This document shows positions 1 to 6,576 of a stretch of DNA of 6,576 nucleotides, one piece after another (position 1 is the first letter of the stretch; every line of letters starts with the position of its first letter). The stretch covers positions 1 through 6,576 of the forward strand of contig CAYMLL010000369.1 in NCBI GenBank assembly GCA_964390645.1, written 5' to 3'. This stretch comes from CAYMLL01 sp964390645. GTDB lineage: Bacteria > Planctomycetota > UBA8108. The notes below the pieces were generated by a model that was not told the DNA's origin, made no database searches, and worked only from the letters and a program-made list of their open reading frames with translations. Both the position numbers and the translations under genes were made by a program.

Positions 1-2955
1 GACTTCGCCGGCAAGCAGCGCGTCCGGATGCTCATGGCTCAGCTGGCGGAGCAGCAAAGCGACCACCGGGCTCGCGCCGAGCGCCCGTGTCAGGAGACCG
101 CGCTGCTTCTGGAGAGTCGGATCCAGGCGGACCGGGGCTTCTCGAAGGAGCTGTCGAGGGTCCTTCTCACGCGGCTGGGTCGCCTCTGGCTGCGCGCGGC
201 TCGAGAGGTGAGTGACGGTGACGCCGCCGGGAAGGCCGGAGCGGCCGGCGAGAGCTCCGGGACAGCTCTCGGCCCGGAGGCGGTCGAGGCTCTCGCGAGG
301 GCGGAGCGCTACTTCGTCCGGATCTTCGAGTCGCGATCGCCGGCAGCGATGCGGACCCTGATCGGCTCCGGACCGCTGATGATGTCGGAAGAGCCCGTCG
401 TGGCCGGGGAGACGCCGACGCTCGACCCGCAGGTGCGGGCCCGGCGCGAGTACCTGACCGACCTCATCGGCGTCGTCCAGGCCTATCTCGTCGGGCCGGA
501 CCACGGGCGACTCCTCGACGACCCGTCGTCGCTGGCGCTCTCGAGGCGCCTCGACGACGCCGCGGAGTCCCCCGACGGGTCGGCAGCGGCGGTCTTCGTC
601 GCTCTGCGGGGCCTCGCGTCTCTCAGGAGCGGCGACGTCGAGGCGGCCTTTCGAGATCTCGACCGTGCCGTGGAGAGGATCGACCCGGAGAACCCGTCGC
701 GGGTCGCGGTCGAGCTGGCCCTGCGCTGCGCCCAGGTCGCTCCCGGGAGCCCGATCGTGTTTCACTATCTGGACCGCTTCGACGACCTAGGCGGGCGACC
801 GTTCGAGGAGATCGGCAGCCGTGTCGAGATCCTCCGGCTCGCGAGCCGCAGCGCGGCGCTCGCCGTGGAGGCGAAGAGCCGGATCGAGCGTGCGCTGGCG
901 CGGGTCGCCGCGGCCGCGGAGAGCCCCCGGGAGTACTCCAACGTGGTCGCGCTGGTGCGAGCGATCCAGGGGACCGGGCCGGCCGTCGAGGTTCTTCGGG
1001 GAGCGCTGGCCGGCGCTGTCGCCGGCGATGCAGCGCTTCGGTTTCAGCTCGGGAGCCTTCTCCACGCGAAGGCCGAGGAGCTTTCGACGGAGGTGAACGG
1101 GCCCATCCCGTCGACGGTCCGGGACGTCTACCTGGAGGCTCTCGGGCACTATCTGACGCTGTATGTAGAGGACCCGCTTCAGGTCTCCACGGTGCCTCTG
1201 GTGATCGTGCGGATCCTGGAGAGCATGAGGGCCGGCGCCGACGAGGTCTCGATCGTGAGCTCCGTGCGGCAGGCTTTCCCCCGCGGATCGGACCGTGATC
1301 TCGAGGCGCTCGGTCGCAGCCTCTTCAGCTTCTTTCTCCAGGACTTCGCCGCAGCGCTGGAGCGATCGGGGGAGATCCGGGATTCGGGGTCCTTCCAGCC
1401 GTTCCTGTCCTATCTTCGGGGAGTCTGTCATGCCGAGATGGCCGCTCGACTCCGTGGGACCTCGCCGGGTCGAGGGGATCTCGCTTCGGGACAGCAGGCC
1501 GAAGAGACGGATACAGCCGCGCTCGAGACCCGGCGTGCGAAGCAGCGTTTCCGTCAGAGCCCGGGCTATCTGGCCAGCCGGCTCGAGCTGGCCAACCTCG
1601 ACATCTCGGACCTGGCGGCGCAAGAGGACGTTCCACAGCGACTGCTCTCCGAGCTCGATGGCTTCTCGAACGACCCGCGCAGCCGGCACGGCGGCCCCTG
1701 GCTCCTGTACAGGGCCCTGGTCCACCGGCTGCAGTTTCGCCTGCGAGATCCCGCGGCGAGAACGGAGCACCTGGACGTGATCGTACGTCAGCTGCGAGAT
1801 GCGCTGCGGTTGACGATCCGCAGACAGCCACGTTACAGCTCGGCCCAGGTGGGGCTGGCCGACTCCTTCGTCGTCGGGCGCTTCGTCGACGGGCCCGGTG
1901 GAAACGAGACACCTGGCGCGGGCGTGACGGGAAGGGTGCAGCTGAGTCCCGACTACGACACCACCGTGGGCATACTGAAGTCCGTCTCGGCGCCGGGCGA
2001 GCTGGTCTTCTCGAGGCTCGCGCAGTATCTGGCTCTCGCGGGGAACGCCGGGGAGGCGTGGACCTATCTCACGGCGTTGACGCTCGTGACGCCGAGCCTC
2101 GAGAACTTCGTGCGCCTCGTTCAGGGCACGCTCGCCAGGGGGGTGTTCGACGACTCGGCGCGCCTGCTGGCGCCGGCCCCGGGTCTCGATCCCGTGGCGA
2201 GCCCGAGCCGGGAGCAGGGCGAGCTCCTCGACCGGCTCGACGCGCTTCTTTCCGGCGAGTCGACGGATCCGAATGTGCGGTTACGCCTGGTCGTCGTCCT
2301 CCTCCTGGAAGGATCGGCGACTTCCGATCCCGGCGACTTCGCGTCCGCGGTCACGGCCCGGGTCCGCGAGCGCATGCAGGCGCACGAGGAATACGACGCC
2401 CACCGGCTCATGTACCAGGGCGAGATGCGAGTGGCACAGCTCGCGAGGGAGAACACCGAGGCCGGTCGCGAGGTGTTGAGAGACGAGGTGCTGGAAGCCT
2501 ACGGGGACGCCCTCGCGGAGTTCGACCGGCTGGGCGTTCCGCCGCCGTTGTTGCTGCTGAACAACTACGCCTGGCAGCTCGCGGACCATCACCTTCCGGC
2601 TCGTCAGGCGGCCGCCCTCGAAGTCGCGGCTCGAGCCCGTTCGCGGGTTCCGGACCGCGAGACGCTGCCCGCCGTGCACGACACGTACGCCTGGGCTCTC
2701 TTCAAGGCGGGTCAGGCGGAGGAGGCCGAGCGAGAGCTGCGATCGCTGCTGGAGCAGGTCGACGAGCCGTCGTTTCACTATCACCACGCCGAGGTCTGCC
2801 TCAGCCTCGAGAAGCTCGGTGAGGCCCGCTCCGCGATCGACCGGGCGCTCGAGCCGAACGTCGCCTTCGACGGCCGGGAGCGGGCGGTCCGGCTGCGGGG
2901 CCGGATCCAGGCGGCCTTCGGCCGGCTTCGCGCGTCGGGCAGGGACGGAGAATAG
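1..2955 (+). CDS. Large TPR-repeat protein, 5'-truncated by window edge
   Basis: At least 984 residues are encoded, counting from base 1. The frame is already open at base 1 and the first in-frame ATG (base 28) has no ribosome-binding site in view, so the true start probably lies upstream. The protein is rich in Ala, Leu, Arg and Glu and looks almost entirely helical. The clearest evidence is at the C-terminus: LLNNYAWQLA (851-860), HDTYAWALFKAGQAEEAE (893-910) and YHHAEVCLSLEKLGEAR (927-943) have the spacing and W/Y-A-L-G-A pattern of consecutive tetratricopeptide repeats. The NNYAW and DTYAW forms resemble the end of TPR proteins found in exopolysaccharide/exosortase loci. Earlier stretches, such as around 195-215 (ALRGLASLRSGDVEAAFRDL), look like degenerate TPRs. 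TPRs bind other proteins, so a scaffold or assembly role in polysaccharide export is inferred from the two genes that follow 8 nt downstream. No signal peptide can be assessed because the N-terminus is missing. The family is confident; the specific role is not. Confidence 0.85.
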   Translation, partial: DFAGKQRVRMLMAQLAEQQSDHRARAERPCQETALLLESRIQADRGFSKELSRVLLTRLGRLWLRAAREVSDGDAAGKAGAAGESSGTALGPEAVEALARAERYFVRIFESRSPAAMRTLIGSGPLMMSEEPVVAGETPTLDPQVRARREYLTDLIGVVQAYLVGPDHGRLLDDPSSLALSRRLDDAAESPDGSAAAVFVALRGLASLRSGDVEAAFRDLDRAVERIDPENPSRVAVELALRCAQVAPGSPIVFHYLDRFDDLGGRPFEEIGSRVEILRLASRSAALAVEAKSRIERALARVAAAAESPREYSNVVALVRAIQGTGPAVEVLRGALAGAVAGDAALRFQLGSLLHAKAEELSTEVNGPIPSTVRDVYLEALGHYLTLYVEDPLQVSTVPLVIVRILESMRAGADEVSIVSSVRQAFPRGSDRDLEALGRSLFSFFLQDFAAALERSGEIRDSGSFQPFLSYLRGVCHAEMAARLRGTSPGRGDLASGQQAEETDTAALETRRAKQRFRQSPGYLASRLELANLDISDLAAQEDVPQRLLSELDGFSNDPRSRHGGPWLLYRALVHRLQFRLRDPAARTEHLDVIVRQLRDALRLTIRRQPRYSSAQVGLADSFVVGRFVDGPGGNETPGAGVTGRVQLSPDYDTTVGILKSVSAPGELVFSRLAQYLALAGNAGEAWTYLTALTLVTPSLENFVRLVQGTLARGVFDDSARLLAPAPGLDPVASPSREQGELLDRLDALLSGESTDPNVRLRLVVVLLLEGSATSDPGDFASAVTARVRERMQAHEEYDAHRLMYQGEMRVAQLARENTEAGREVLRDEVLEAYGDALAEFDRLGVPPPLLLLNNYAWQLADHHLPARQAAALEVAARARSRVPDRETLPAVHDTYAWALFKAGQAEEAERELRSLLEQVDEPSFHYHHAEVCLSLEKLGEARSAIDRALEPNVAFDGRERAVRLRGRIQAAFGRLRASGRDGE

Positions 2956-2963
2956 CGCCGATC

Positions 2964-4430
2964 GTGATGACACTGGGATTCCTCAAGCATCGACTGGGGC
3001 GGATTCTCAAGCGCCCGCCCGAGCTCCTGTACGCGATCTCCCGACACTGGGTGCTCCTCGCGGTCGTTGCGGGGCTCGGCGGACTCGTGAGCTGGGCCCG
3101 GGTGCTCTCCGAGCCGATCGTCTACCAGGGGCACGCTCAGCTCCTGATCGACCCCTCGGACGCTCTCGTGGAGCGCCTGGCGCCGTCGGGCACGAGGGCG
3201 TCCGGACGCGACGAGTTCCGGCGCTTCATGGAAGCCCAGAAGACGGTTCTCGCGAGCGACACGGTGCTCTCGAAGATGCTCCGTCTTCTCGAGTCCAAGG
3301 GCTACCAGCTTCATGCGTCGAGCGCCGTGACCGATGAGGGCATCGCGACCAAGGTCCGATCATCTCTCTCCTCGGCGCGGGGCACGCTCTCGCAGTGGCT
3401 GCGGGTCGAAGAGCCTTCCGACCAGAGCGACCTGCAGGAGCGGAGCCTGTACCGGGCCTTGACGGTTTTCAGGAGACGATCGCTGGTGGAGTCCGAGCCC
3501 ACGGGCAACACCGTGCGGCTGACGGTCTTCGGCACGAGCCGGGCTCGGATCGCGGACGAGCTCCAGGACTGGATGGAGGCCTACCGGGTCCGGGTCGGAG
3601 AGATGGCGAAGGCGACCTGGCAGACCTTCCTCGACGAGAGGAGCCAGAACTACAACGACCTCGTCGTCCAGCGGAGTGCGGCGCTCGCCAAGTTCAAGAC
3701 GCAGAATCCCACGGCCTCCGAGTATCACGTGGACTACCTGACCGAGCAGGTCGCGCGCCTCCAGATCCGGCGAGACGACCTGCGCCGTCGCAGCGAGTTC
3801 GGAGATCTCGTGGACGTCCTCAGGCGTCCTGCGACGTCCGCGGACGATGCCGAGTGGCGTCGCGTCGCCCGGGACATCCGCACGCTCGAGGTGGAGATCG
3901 ATGTACTCCGTGAGGAAGGCATGGAGAAGAGCGTCAAGTACGGCAAGCTGGAGAGGCGGCTCGCTGCGCTGCGACGGTCGCACCCCGACGAGACCGGGCT
4001 CTCGGCAGGGTCGTCGGAGGAGGCGGCCGAGCGGACCCGGAAGGGGCTCGAGAAGCTCTCGGAGGAGCTGACGGCGCTTCTGCTCGAGAAGGCGCAGGTG
4101 AGGACGCAGCTGCAGGATCTGCGGGCCCGGGAGACCCGACACGAGTACGCCGTCGAACAGCGGGACAAGTTCGAGCAGCTCCGGCAGGAGTCCGAGGACC
4201 TGATGAAGTCCCAGAACATCGTCCTGATCCAGGTCGCCGACGAGCCGTCCGTTGCAACGACCCCGTTCGAGTACCACCCGGTTCGCAGGACGGCCTACGG
4301 CGGCGTGTTCGGACTTCTCATCGCGGCCGTCCTGGGGTGTTTTCTCGAGCTCGTCCACGGCAAGGTACGCTTCAAGCACGACATCTCCGAAGATTTCGGG
4401 CTTCCTGTGATCGGTGTTTTTCCGAAGTAG
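2964..4430 (+). CDS. Wzz/GumC-type polysaccharide co-polymerase (chain-length determinant)
   Basis: This 488-residue inner-membrane protein would set chain length or assist export of a surface polysaccharide. One membrane segment lies at about 29-48 (from HWVLLAVVAG), followed by the Wzz-like YQGHAQLLIDPSD (54-66). A long periplasmic domain follows, with coiled-coil stretches at about 225-275, 300-345 and 357-418. The second membrane segment is at about 446-464, preceded by a proline-containing stretch (TTPFEYHPVRR) and followed by a short cytoplasmic end, GLPVIGVFPK, which matches the l-P-V-i-G-x-x-P segment that precedes the kinase domain in fused Wzc proteins. Here the protein stops at that point and the kinase-like domain is a separate gene 11 nt downstream, as in GumC-like/split systems. 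The start is GTG 2964 or the adjacent ATG 2967; a GGAG at 2947-2950 sits 13-16 nt upstream, rather far. The gene begins 8 nt after the TPR gene, suggesting translational coupling. Membrane topology and family are well supported; the polymer is unknown. Confidence 0.9.
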   Translation: MMTLGFLKHRLGRILKRPPELLYAISRHWVLLAVVAGLGGLVSWARVLSEPIVYQGHAQLLIDPSDALVERLAPSGTRASGRDEFRRFMEAQKTVLASDTVLSKMLRLLESKGYQLHASSAVTDEGIATKVRSSLSSARGTLSQWLRVEEPSDQSDLQERSLYRALTVFRRRSLVESEPTGNTVRLTVFGTSRARIADELQDWMEAYRVRVGEMAKATWQTFLDERSQNYNDLVVQRSAALAKFKTQNPTASEYHVDYLTEQVARLQIRRDDLRRRSEFGDLVDVLRRPATSADDAEWRRVARDIRTLEVEIDVLREEGMEKSVKYGKLERRLAALRRSHPDETGLSAGSSEEAAERTRKGLEKLSEELTALLLEKAQVRTQLQDLRARETRHEYAVEQRDKFEQLRQESEDLMKSQNIVLIQVADEPSVATTPFEYHPVRRTAYGGVFGLLIAAVLGCFLELVHGKVRFKHDISEDFGLPVIGVFPK

Positions 4431-4441
4431 GCAGACTCCAC

Positions 4442-5293
4442 ATGACGGACTCCAAGAGCGAGGATAGAGGCGCGCAGTCTCCGGCAACCCGGCGGCTGGC
4501 GCTGCCGAGCAAGACCGCGGCCATCGCGCGGCGTCTCGCGGACGACAACTCGCTGCTCACGCGGATGATCAGCCGGTCCGCCCGGTGGCCGGACGCCGCG
4601 TGCCGCAAGGAGGGATTTCTCAGGCTCCTGTGGCGAGCGGCGCACAGCCCCGAGTTTCTCACGTCCGTGCAGAGCTGCCGTGACTCGATCGTTCGCTCCG
4701 CGATCAAGCAGCAGGACCGAACGGAGGGGCTCGTCATCGGCTTGACGGGGGCGGACGGGCGGGAGGGGTCGTCGTTCCTCTCGCTCCTCCTGACGCTGGC
4801 GCTGGGCGGGTCTCCCCGCTGTCGAGTTGCGTACCTCGACTGCAGCTTCGGACTCAAGCGGTTCCGCGACCTGACCAAGCTGTTCTCCCTGGAGCAGAAC
4901 TGCGCCGCGGTCAACAAGGGAGAGACCCAGCTCCTCGGCTACTACAACGACGCCTACCCCAACGTCTACTTCCTGAAGCAGTCCGAGGCGGAGAACAAGC
5001 TGTCGTTCTTCTCGGACACGGAGCTCGAGAGCTGCATGTCGCGGCTTCGCGCCGGCTTCGACTTCACCATCGTCGACATGCCGCCGCTCTTGACGGACTC
5101 GTCGAGCCACTTCGTCGCCCCGACCGTCGACCGGCTCTACCTGGCGGTCTCGGCAGGCCAGACACGGCTGGCGCAGATCGATCGCTGCATGACGGTGGCG
5201 CAGGAGACCGGCACCGAGATCTCCGGCGTGATCGTCAATCGCCAGAAGGCGCCGCTCTGGACGAGGGCCTTCTGGAGGGAGTACTTTTTCTGA
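4442..5293 (+). CDS. BY-kinase/CpsD-like P-loop protein with degenerate Walker A
   Basis: This is a 283-residue cytoplasmic protein of the bacterial tyrosine kinase/ParA-MinD fold, the usual partner of the co-polymerase encoded just upstream. The Walker B region is clear: FDFTIVDMPPLLTDS (206-220), corresponding to the family's yDyviiDtPPvl-tD, with D212. Walker A' is AYLDCSFG with D133. The Walker A loop, normally PGEGKST, reads GREGSSF (106-112): the catalytic lysine is serine (S110), the glycine before E is arginine, and the final T is phenylalanine. The C-terminus ends in FWREYFF shortly after the typical GVIVNR strand and has a single tyrosine, not the tyrosine cluster of autokinases. 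ATP hydrolysis and autophosphorylation are therefore doubtful; a regulatory or structural role at the co-polymerase is inferred. ATG 4442 is chosen because it lies 11 nt after the previous stop. An open frame back to 4337 would overlap the upstream gene by about 95 nt and adds no recognisable domain. Confidence 0.82.
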   Translation: MTDSKSEDRGAQSPATRRLALPSKTAAIARRLADDNSLLTRMISRSARWPDAACRKEGFLRLLWRAAHSPEFLTSVQSCRDSIVRSAIKQQDRTEGLVIGLTGADGREGSSFLSLLLTLALGGSPRCRVAYLDCSFGLKRFRDLTKLFSLEQNCAAVNKGETQLLGYYNDAYPNVYFLKQSEAENKLSFFSDTELESCMSRLRAGFDFTIVDMPPLLTDSSSHFVAPTVDRLYLAVSAGQTRLAQIDRCMTVAQETGTEISGVIVNRQKAPLWTRAFWREYFF

Positions 5294-5431
5294 GCGTGGG
5301 GGTCGAGTGCCGTCTCCGCGCTGGCGGGGCGCGAGCACCTCGCCGAGAAGTTCGACCTGCGCACCTCTCTGGATCCCCTGCTGGAGCAGCTCCGACGGAA
5401 GCTGGAGCGACGTGACGCCTCGACTCGATGA
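5294..5431 (+). pseudogene. Probable remnant: C-terminal tail of a GT4-type glycosyltransferase
   Basis: Directly after the stop of the kinase-like gene, the same frame stays open for 45 codons to a TGA at 5429-5431. The translation includes SALAGREHLAEKFDLRTSLD and then LLEQLRRKLERRDASTR. The pattern (small residues, a-G-R-x-h-l-x-E-k-F-D-l, then an amphipathic helix and charged tail) is how many GT4 glycosyltransferases end. About 82% of its codons end in G or C, like the neighbouring real genes. It contains no ATG, GTG or TTG in frame, and nothing of the upstream Rossmann domains is present, so it cannot be an intact gene. The simplest reading is the 3' end of a gene whose body was deleted. 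The alternative of TGA readthrough from the kinase is less likely because that protein already ends where its family does. The GT4 assignment rests on pattern recognition over about 40 residues. Confidence 0.4.
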
Positions 5432-5505
5432 CCTCGGCGAAGGGCCCCGGGGCGTCGGGGTAGTTGCCGTCCGGCCAGTCGCCTGGGGAAGGCCTGTCCG
5501 GAAGG
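5432..5505. other. Remainder of convergent intergenic gap, no terminator seen
   Basis: These 74 bases separate the remnant from the stop of the minus-strand glycosyltransferase. They contain a perfect 10-base palindrome, GCCCCGGGGC (5444-5453), but it has no loop and no T-run follows it, so I do not call a terminator. On the minus strand one frame (about 5415-5507) reads like protein; see findings. Confidence 0.5.
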
Positions 5506-6453
5506 TTATGGCACTCCGTTCGATCCGGAGCTCCCCATGGGAGTGCGCTCCTCGATCTCCGCGGTGGCGCGGCGCTTTCCCACCATCAGAGCGCGCCGCT
5601 GATACCGCCTGAGGAACAGCCGGAACTCCTCTTCCTCGTAGCGTGGCAGGCCCCGGAGCCGACTCCAGAGGAACCCCCACGCAGTCGCCGCGGCTCCGAC
5701 GATCATCGGGGGATGGAGGAGACGACGGACACAGCTCGCCGCCATGAAGAGGCCGCCCGACCCCATGAAGTACTGTCCGTAGCCGTGTCGGTACCGCCCG
5801 CGCAGGATCCCTCGATCACTGGTGCCCATGGGACGGAGATGGACGAAGCGCAGGTCCTCGTCGTCGGAGCTGCCGGCGCTCCAGCCGAGCATGCGAGAAC
5901 GATGGCAATCGATGCCATCCCACATCACCTCGTGAACGAAGCCGCCGATCTCCTCGAAGCAGGTCCGGCGATAGAACTTCGCGGCACCGATGGACATCTC
6001 GTCGCCCGTCTGCTCCATGCACATCTTCCCCGAGGTGGGATGCTCGTAGTACGCCTTGCCGCTCAGTGAGCCGATGCGAGGATCCTGCTGCATGCGGAAA
6101 ATCAGCGTCTCGAAGTAGCGAGGCGGCAGCTCCAGATCCACGTCGAGCTTGCACAGGTAGTCGAAGCTCTCTTCCCGCACCGCGTCATGGCCGGCGTAGA
6201 ATGCATCGACGACACCCGGGCCGACACTCCTGGCCCCGCGATCCTCTCGGCGAAGGACCCGGATCCACTCGTGTTCGTCCGCGTATTCACGGAGGATCGC
6301 CGGAGTCTCGTCCGTCGATCCGTCGTCGACGATGATCCAGCGCCAGGGCAGGACGCTCTGCGCAAGAACGGTATCGAGGGTCCTGCGGACGAACTTCGCC
6401 TCGTTGCGGCAGGGCGATATCAGTACGTAGCGTGGCTCGTGCGGCAACTTCAT
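5506..6453 (-). CDS. Family 2 glycosyltransferase (GT-A fold)
   Basis: This 315-residue enzyme is predicted to transfer a sugar from a nucleotide-sugar donor to a growing glycan on the cytoplasmic side. The N-terminal GT2 signature is intact: VLISPCRNEAKFVRRTLDTV (10-29), then WIIVDDGSTDET (39-50). The metal/donor-binding DxD lies in KLDVDLELPPRYFE (D104, D106). The acceptor part follows with GAAKFYRRTCFEEIGG (156-171) and a WDGID-containing motif (178-182) that stands where many GT2 enzymes have their catalytic acidic residues. Further on are HLRPMGTSDRG (205-215), a GYGQYFMGSGGLFMA stretch (224-238) and one hydrophobic stretch at about 248-263, which may anchor the protein to the membrane. 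The end is charged and arginine-rich. ATG 6453 begins just before the conserved core; its purine-rich GGAAGG abuts the ATG and is too close to be a good ribosome-binding site. The frame is open further upstream but offers no ATG, GTG or TTG. It faces the plus-strand operon tail to tail. The donor and acceptor cannot be read from sequence. Confidence 0.92.
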   Translation of the reverse strand: MKLPHEPRYVLISPCRNEAKFVRRTLDTVLAQSVLPWRWIIVDDGSTDETPAILREYADEHEWIRVLRREDRGARSVGPGVVDAFYAGHDAVREESFDYLCKLDVDLELPPRYFETLIFRMQQDPRIGSLSGKAYYEHPTSGKMCMEQTGDEMSIGAAKFYRRTCFEEIGGFVHEVMWDGIDCHRSRMLGWSAGSSDDEDLRFVHLRPMGTSDRGILRGRYRHGYGQYFMGSGGLFMAASCVRRLLHPPMIVGAAATAWGFLWSRLRGLPRYEEEEFRLFLRRYQRRALMVGKRRATAEIEERTPMGSSGSNGVP

Positions 6454-6464
6454 CCTTCCGCGGG

Positions 6465-6575
6465 TCAGCGCTCTTCGCCGGGGCGCGGAACGTACGCCTC
6501 CGGGCGGTTCGAGATGGTCGTCATGGTCGGTGCGGTCTCCCGTCGTCCTGCCGCGCCCTGTCGGGGTTTGTACGG
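6465..6575 (-). CDS. Possible C-terminal end of an upstream minus-strand gene (partial)
   Basis: On the minus strand one frame is open from the right window edge to a TGA at 6467-6465, giving 36 residues that end MTTISNRPEAYVPRPGEER. Its stop lies 11 nt before the glycosyltransferase ATG, the same tight spacing seen between genes in the plus-strand operon. Third codon positions are about 77% G/C overall and higher over the last 19 codons, which favours this frame over the other two minus frames. No domain is recognisable in so short a proline- and arginine-rich tail, so the gene's identity is unknown. It could also be non-coding leader sequence of the glycosyltransferase. Confidence 0.35.
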   Translation of the reverse strand, partial: PYKPRQGAAGRRETAPTMTTISNRPEAYVPRPGEER

Positions 6576-6576
6576 C

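Noticed and set aside
787..1770. 327-codon open frame on the minus strand inside the TPR gene
   Set aside because: Its translation is Arg/Gly/Pro/Leu-rich with no recognisable motif. It is the usual antisense shadow in very GC-rich coding DNA, and the plus frame has clear TPR motifs.
4337..4441. Upstream in-frame ATG at 4337 as the start of the kinase-like gene
   Set aside because: It lies inside the last membrane segment of the co-polymerase gene and adds an Arg/Cys-rich stretch unlike the family. ATG 4442, just after the upstream stop, is a better start.
5291..5431. TGA readthrough or recoding giving a kinase with a 46-residue extension
   Set aside because: The kinase-like protein already ends at the usual place after its GVIVNR strand, the tail resembles a different family, and no recoding element is visible.
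5444..5453. Palindrome GCCCCGGGGC as a terminator stem
   Set aside because: It has no loop and no T-run on either side; such short palindromes are expected by chance in DNA this GC-rich.
4295..5680. 461-codon open frame on the minus strand covering the kinase-like gene and the gap
   Set aside because: It runs antisense to Walker motifs and across the end of the co-polymerase. Its composition is low-complexity Arg/Pro/Gly with no domain, so it is a shadow frame.
5464..6069. 201-codon open frame on the plus strand opposite the glycosyltransferase
   Set aside because: It is antisense to an intact GT2 enzyme with all core motifs, and shows no motif of its own.

Overview
The window is very GC-rich, with strong G/C preference at third codon positions, and carries tightly packed bacterial protein genes. 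The families present (polysaccharide co-polymerase with two membrane anchors, BY-kinase-like ATPase, GT2 glycosyltransferase, large TPR protein) are those of an exopolysaccharide or capsule locus, most likely in a GC-rich Gram-negative bacterium. The sequence alone does not settle the phylum. No RNA gene, insertion sequence, CRISPR array or convincing terminator was found.

Left part, plus strand (1-5293): three co-directional genes with gaps of only 8 and 11 nt, so probably one operon. They are (i) a long TPR-rich protein cut by the left window edge, (ii) a Wzz/GumC-type chain-length regulator with two membrane segments and a coiled-coil periplasmic domain, and (iii) a cytoplasmic BY-kinase/ParA-like partner. 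The third protein's P-loop has lost its lysine and it has no tyrosine-rich tail, so it is probably a pseudokinase or regulatory ATPase-fold subunit. The co-polymerase and its partner would act at the inner membrane on polymer length and export. The TPR protein is plausibly a scaffold or periplasmic/outer-membrane assembly factor.

Middle (5294-5505): a 212-base gap between convergent genes. Its first 138 bases hold an open frame with no start codon that reads like the C-terminal tail of a GT4-type glycosyltransferase. This is best explained as a remnant left by a deletion or rearrangement. A second protein-like stretch lies on the opposite strand next to it.

Right part, minus strand (5506-6576): a complete GT2 glycosyltransferase, preceded 11 nt upstream by what may be the C-terminal end of another minus-strand gene cut by the right edge. 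The two operons meet tail to tail at the remnant, which suggests a rearrangement junction inside a polysaccharide gene cluster.

The best candidates for something unusual are the split co-polymerase/pseudokinase pair with its large TPR partner, and the gene remnant at the convergent junction. No clearly novel system can be claimed from this window alone.
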